This document shows positions 5,886-7,253 of a stretch of DNA of 7,253 nt, piece after piece (positions within the stretch are counted from its first letter, which is position 1; every line of letters begins with the position of its first letter). Under the pieces are notes generated by a model that ran no database searches, was not told the origin of the DNA, and saw only the letters and a program-made list of their open reading frames with translations. The DNA is from Actinobacteria bacterium RBG_16_64_13 (GTDB lineage Bacteria > Actinomycetota > Thermoleophilia > RBG-16-64-13), in contig MELN01000046.1 of assembly GCA_001768675.1 (NCBI GenBank), forward strand, positions 1 through 7,253, in the 5' to 3' direction. The translations under genes and the position numbers were made by a program.

Positions 5886-6763
5886 CTTCTGCTGAGCTCC
5901 ATGAACTGCGGGTGACTCTTATCACCGGCCTCTCCGGCGCCGGGAAGTCGGAGGCCGTGGCCACCTTTGAGGACGCCGGGTATTTCTGCATCGACAACCT
6001 CCCACCGCAGATGCTGCCGAACGTCGTGGAGTTGTTCGCGCTCGAAGGAAGCAGGGTGAATCGGGTCGCACTTGTCTTTGACGCCCGCGGGGGCACCCAC
6101 TTCGAGGAATTCGGCCCGGCGCTCGAGTTCTTGCGGCACGCCGGGATACCGTTCAAGATGCTGTATCTCGAGGCCGATGACGAGGTCCTTGTCGCTCGCT
6201 ATCAGGCCACGAGGCGGCCGCACCCGCTGTCTCCCAGCCTGCTGCAGGGCATCGAACGAGAGCGGCGTTTGCTCACGACTCTGCGCGCGCAGGCCGATCT
6301 GATAGTCGACACATCCGATCTGAGCCCCTGGCGCCTGCGGAGGCGTCTTGAGGAGACCCTCTTGGCCGAGCGGCTCAGCGACCAACTGCTCGTGAGCCTC
6401 GAGTCGTTCGGGTACAGGTACGGGCTTCCGGACGATGCCGACATCGTCCTCGACAGTCGCTTTCTCCCCAATCCCCATTGGGTGGCCGATCTACGGCCCC
6501 GTTCCGGACTGGATGCAGAGGTGAGGGACTACGTTCTCTTGCGTCCGGACGCCGAAGCGTTTCTGCAGCAGGTTGTAGGCCTGATCCGTTTCATGGCCTC
6601 GGGGTTCATGGCCGAGCAGAAACGGAGGCTGGTCGTGGCGCTGGGCTGCACGGGTGGGCGGCACCGCTCGGTCGCGCTGGCCGAGGAGCTGGCGCGGCGG
6701 CTGAGGGAAGACCCCGCCTTGATGCTGAGCCTCAGTCATCGGGACGTCGACAGGTCGGAATAG
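5882..6763 (+). CDS. rapZ: RapZ/YvcJ family P-loop nucleotide-binding protein
   Basis: Complete 293-residue protein of usual family length. The N-terminal half is a P-loop NTPase domain with Walker A GLSGAGKS at 16-23, the family motif YFCIDNLPP at 34-42, FDARG at 66-70 and the hydrophobic strand LIVDTSDLSP at 140-149. The C-terminal half has the hallmark GCTGGRHRSV at 255-264 and ends in LSHRDVDRSE. In E. coli RapZ is an adaptor that presents the small RNA GlmZ to RNase E and controls glucosamine-6-phosphate synthase. In Gram-positives (YvcJ) it hydrolyses nucleotides and its target is unclear, so no RNA role should be assumed here. The basic KRK-type tail I recall from E. coli and Bacillus homologues is missing. 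ATG 5882 overlaps the ogt stop as ATGA; GTG 5912 is a possible shorter start but lacks a ribosome binding site. The gene is followed directly by whiA. Confidence 0.96.
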   Translation: MTSAELHELRVTLITGLSGAGKSEAVATFEDAGYFCIDNLPPQMLPNVVELFALEGSRVNRVALVFDARGGTHFEEFGPALEFLRHAGIPFKMLYLEADDEVLVARYQATRRPHPLSPSLLQGIERERRLLTTLRAQADLIVDTSDLSPWRLRRRLEETLLAERLSDQLLVSLESFGYRYGLPDDADIVLDSRFLPNPHWVADLRPRSGLDAEVRDYVLLRPDAEAFLQQVVGLIRFMASGFMAEQKRRLVVALGCTGGRHRSVALAEELARRLREDPALMLSLSHRDVDRSE

Positions 6764-7253
6764 TGAGTTCCGGGTTCACGCGCGCCTTTCGGGATGAGCT
6801 CGCTCGGGTCGAGGAGAAGCAGCCCTGCTGCCGTCTCGCAGCCGTGGCTGGTCTGGTTCACACCGCCGGCACTTTTCTCATCCGAGGCGGTACCACCGAC
6901 GAAAACCGGTACGAGGTGCGTCTGGCCACGACCGTTCAGGCGGCGGCGAAGATGGCCTACTCCCTCTTCAAAGGGTTCGGGGCTGAGGGCGACCTCCTTA
7001 CCCGCCGCGAGCCGCGCTTTCAGCACCGGCTCCTGTACGAGGTGCATGTCAAGGGTTCGCCGGCTGCTTTGCAGGCGCTGAACGAGATGGGAGTGCTCAG
7101 CGACAACTTCGAGCTCCAGCCGGGTCTGGCCAGACGGCTGGTGAAGAAGAGTTGCTGCCGAAGCGCTTTTGTCCGAGGTTGTCTCATCGGGGCCGGCTCG
7201 GCGAACGCACCGCAGCGGGAGCCGCATCTCGAGATCACTACCTCCCACCAGGC
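6763..7253 (+). CDS. whiA: WhiA family regulator, N-terminal half (3' end outside window)
   Basis: Open frame from GTG 6763 to the window edge, 163 codons without a stop; family members are about 300-330 residues, so roughly half is present. The start VSSGFTRAFRDELAR matches the conserved WhiA N-terminus (SFT..VKEELAR). A first LAGLIDADG-like helix follows (CCRLAAVAGLVHTAGTF, about 22-38), and a second repeat starts at about 131 (CCRSAFVRGCLIGAGSAN). The duplicated CCR before each helix is typical of the family. WhiA has a degenerate homing-endonuclease fold that does not cut DNA, joined to a C-terminal helix-turn-helix (not in view). In Streptomyces it activates sporulation-septation genes together with WhiB; in Bacillus it affects cell division and chromosome segregation. 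The GTG shares one base with the rapZ TAG (TAGTG), and the Shine-Dalgarno match is weak, which fits translational coupling. The yvcK gene usually found just upstream is absent. Confidence 0.93.
   Translation, partial: MSSGFTRAFRDELARVEEKQPCCRLAAVAGLVHTAGTFLIRGGTTDENRYEVRLATTVQAAAKMAYSLFKGFGAEGDLLTRREPRFQHRLLYEVHVKGSPAALQALNEMGVLSDNFELQPGLARRLVKKSCCRSAFVRGCLIGAGSANAPQREPHLEITTSHQ

Noticed and set aside
5804..6478. 224-codon open frame on the minus strand
   Set aside because: Antisense to rapZ, which has clear Walker A and family motifs; no motif of its own.
6736..7248. 170-codon open frame on the minus strand
   Set aside because: Antisense to whiA, whose frame is open to the window edge and shows conserved repeats; the minus-strand product resembles nothing known.

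Overview
This is a GC-rich (about two-thirds G+C by eye) bacterial chromosomal segment. A whiA homologue directly downstream of uvrC and rapZ points to a Gram-positive lineage, and the base composition makes Actinomycetota the best guess. The class cannot be fixed from the sequence. Nothing looks mobile: I see no transposase, integrase, tRNA, CRISPR array or insertion-sequence ends, and base composition is even throughout.

Layout. (1) Positions 1-452, plus strand: the 3' end of hflX, a ribosome-associated GTPase. (2) Positions 462-3195, minus strand: a two-gene unit transcribed right to left, a large acyl-CoA dehydrogenase followed 46 nt later by an M42 metallo-aminopeptidase. It converges on hflX, with only 9 nt between the two stop codons and no recognisable terminator. 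(3) Positions 3196-3367: the only real intergenic region (172 nt). It separates the minus-strand pair from a plus-strand operon and holds a good extended -10 element for the minus strand, weak plus-strand -10 candidates and a GC-rich inverted repeat. (4) Positions 3368-7253, plus strand: uvrC, ogt (O6-alkylguanine-DNA alkyltransferase), rapZ and whiA (cut by the window end). The genes overlap by 20, 4 and 1 nt, so they are almost certainly co-transcribed and translationally coupled.

How the genes work together. The plus-strand operon joins two DNA repair activities, the UvrC dual-incision nuclease of nucleotide excision repair and suicide alkyl removal by Ogt, to the widespread rapZ-whiA regulatory pair (P-loop nucleotide-binding protein and sporulation/division-type regulator). 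Two local features depart from the usual Gram-positive order: ogt sits between uvrC and rapZ, and the yvcK gene normally found between rapZ and whiA is absent. The minus-strand pair looks catabolic: fatty acyl-CoA oxidation and cytosolic peptide trimming.

I found no convincing undescribed system. The observations most worth checking are the missing yvcK, the coupled uvrC-ogt arrangement, the roughly 150-residue C-terminal domain on the acyl-CoA dehydrogenase and the possible bidirectional promoter. All family assignments come from reading motifs; no database search was run.
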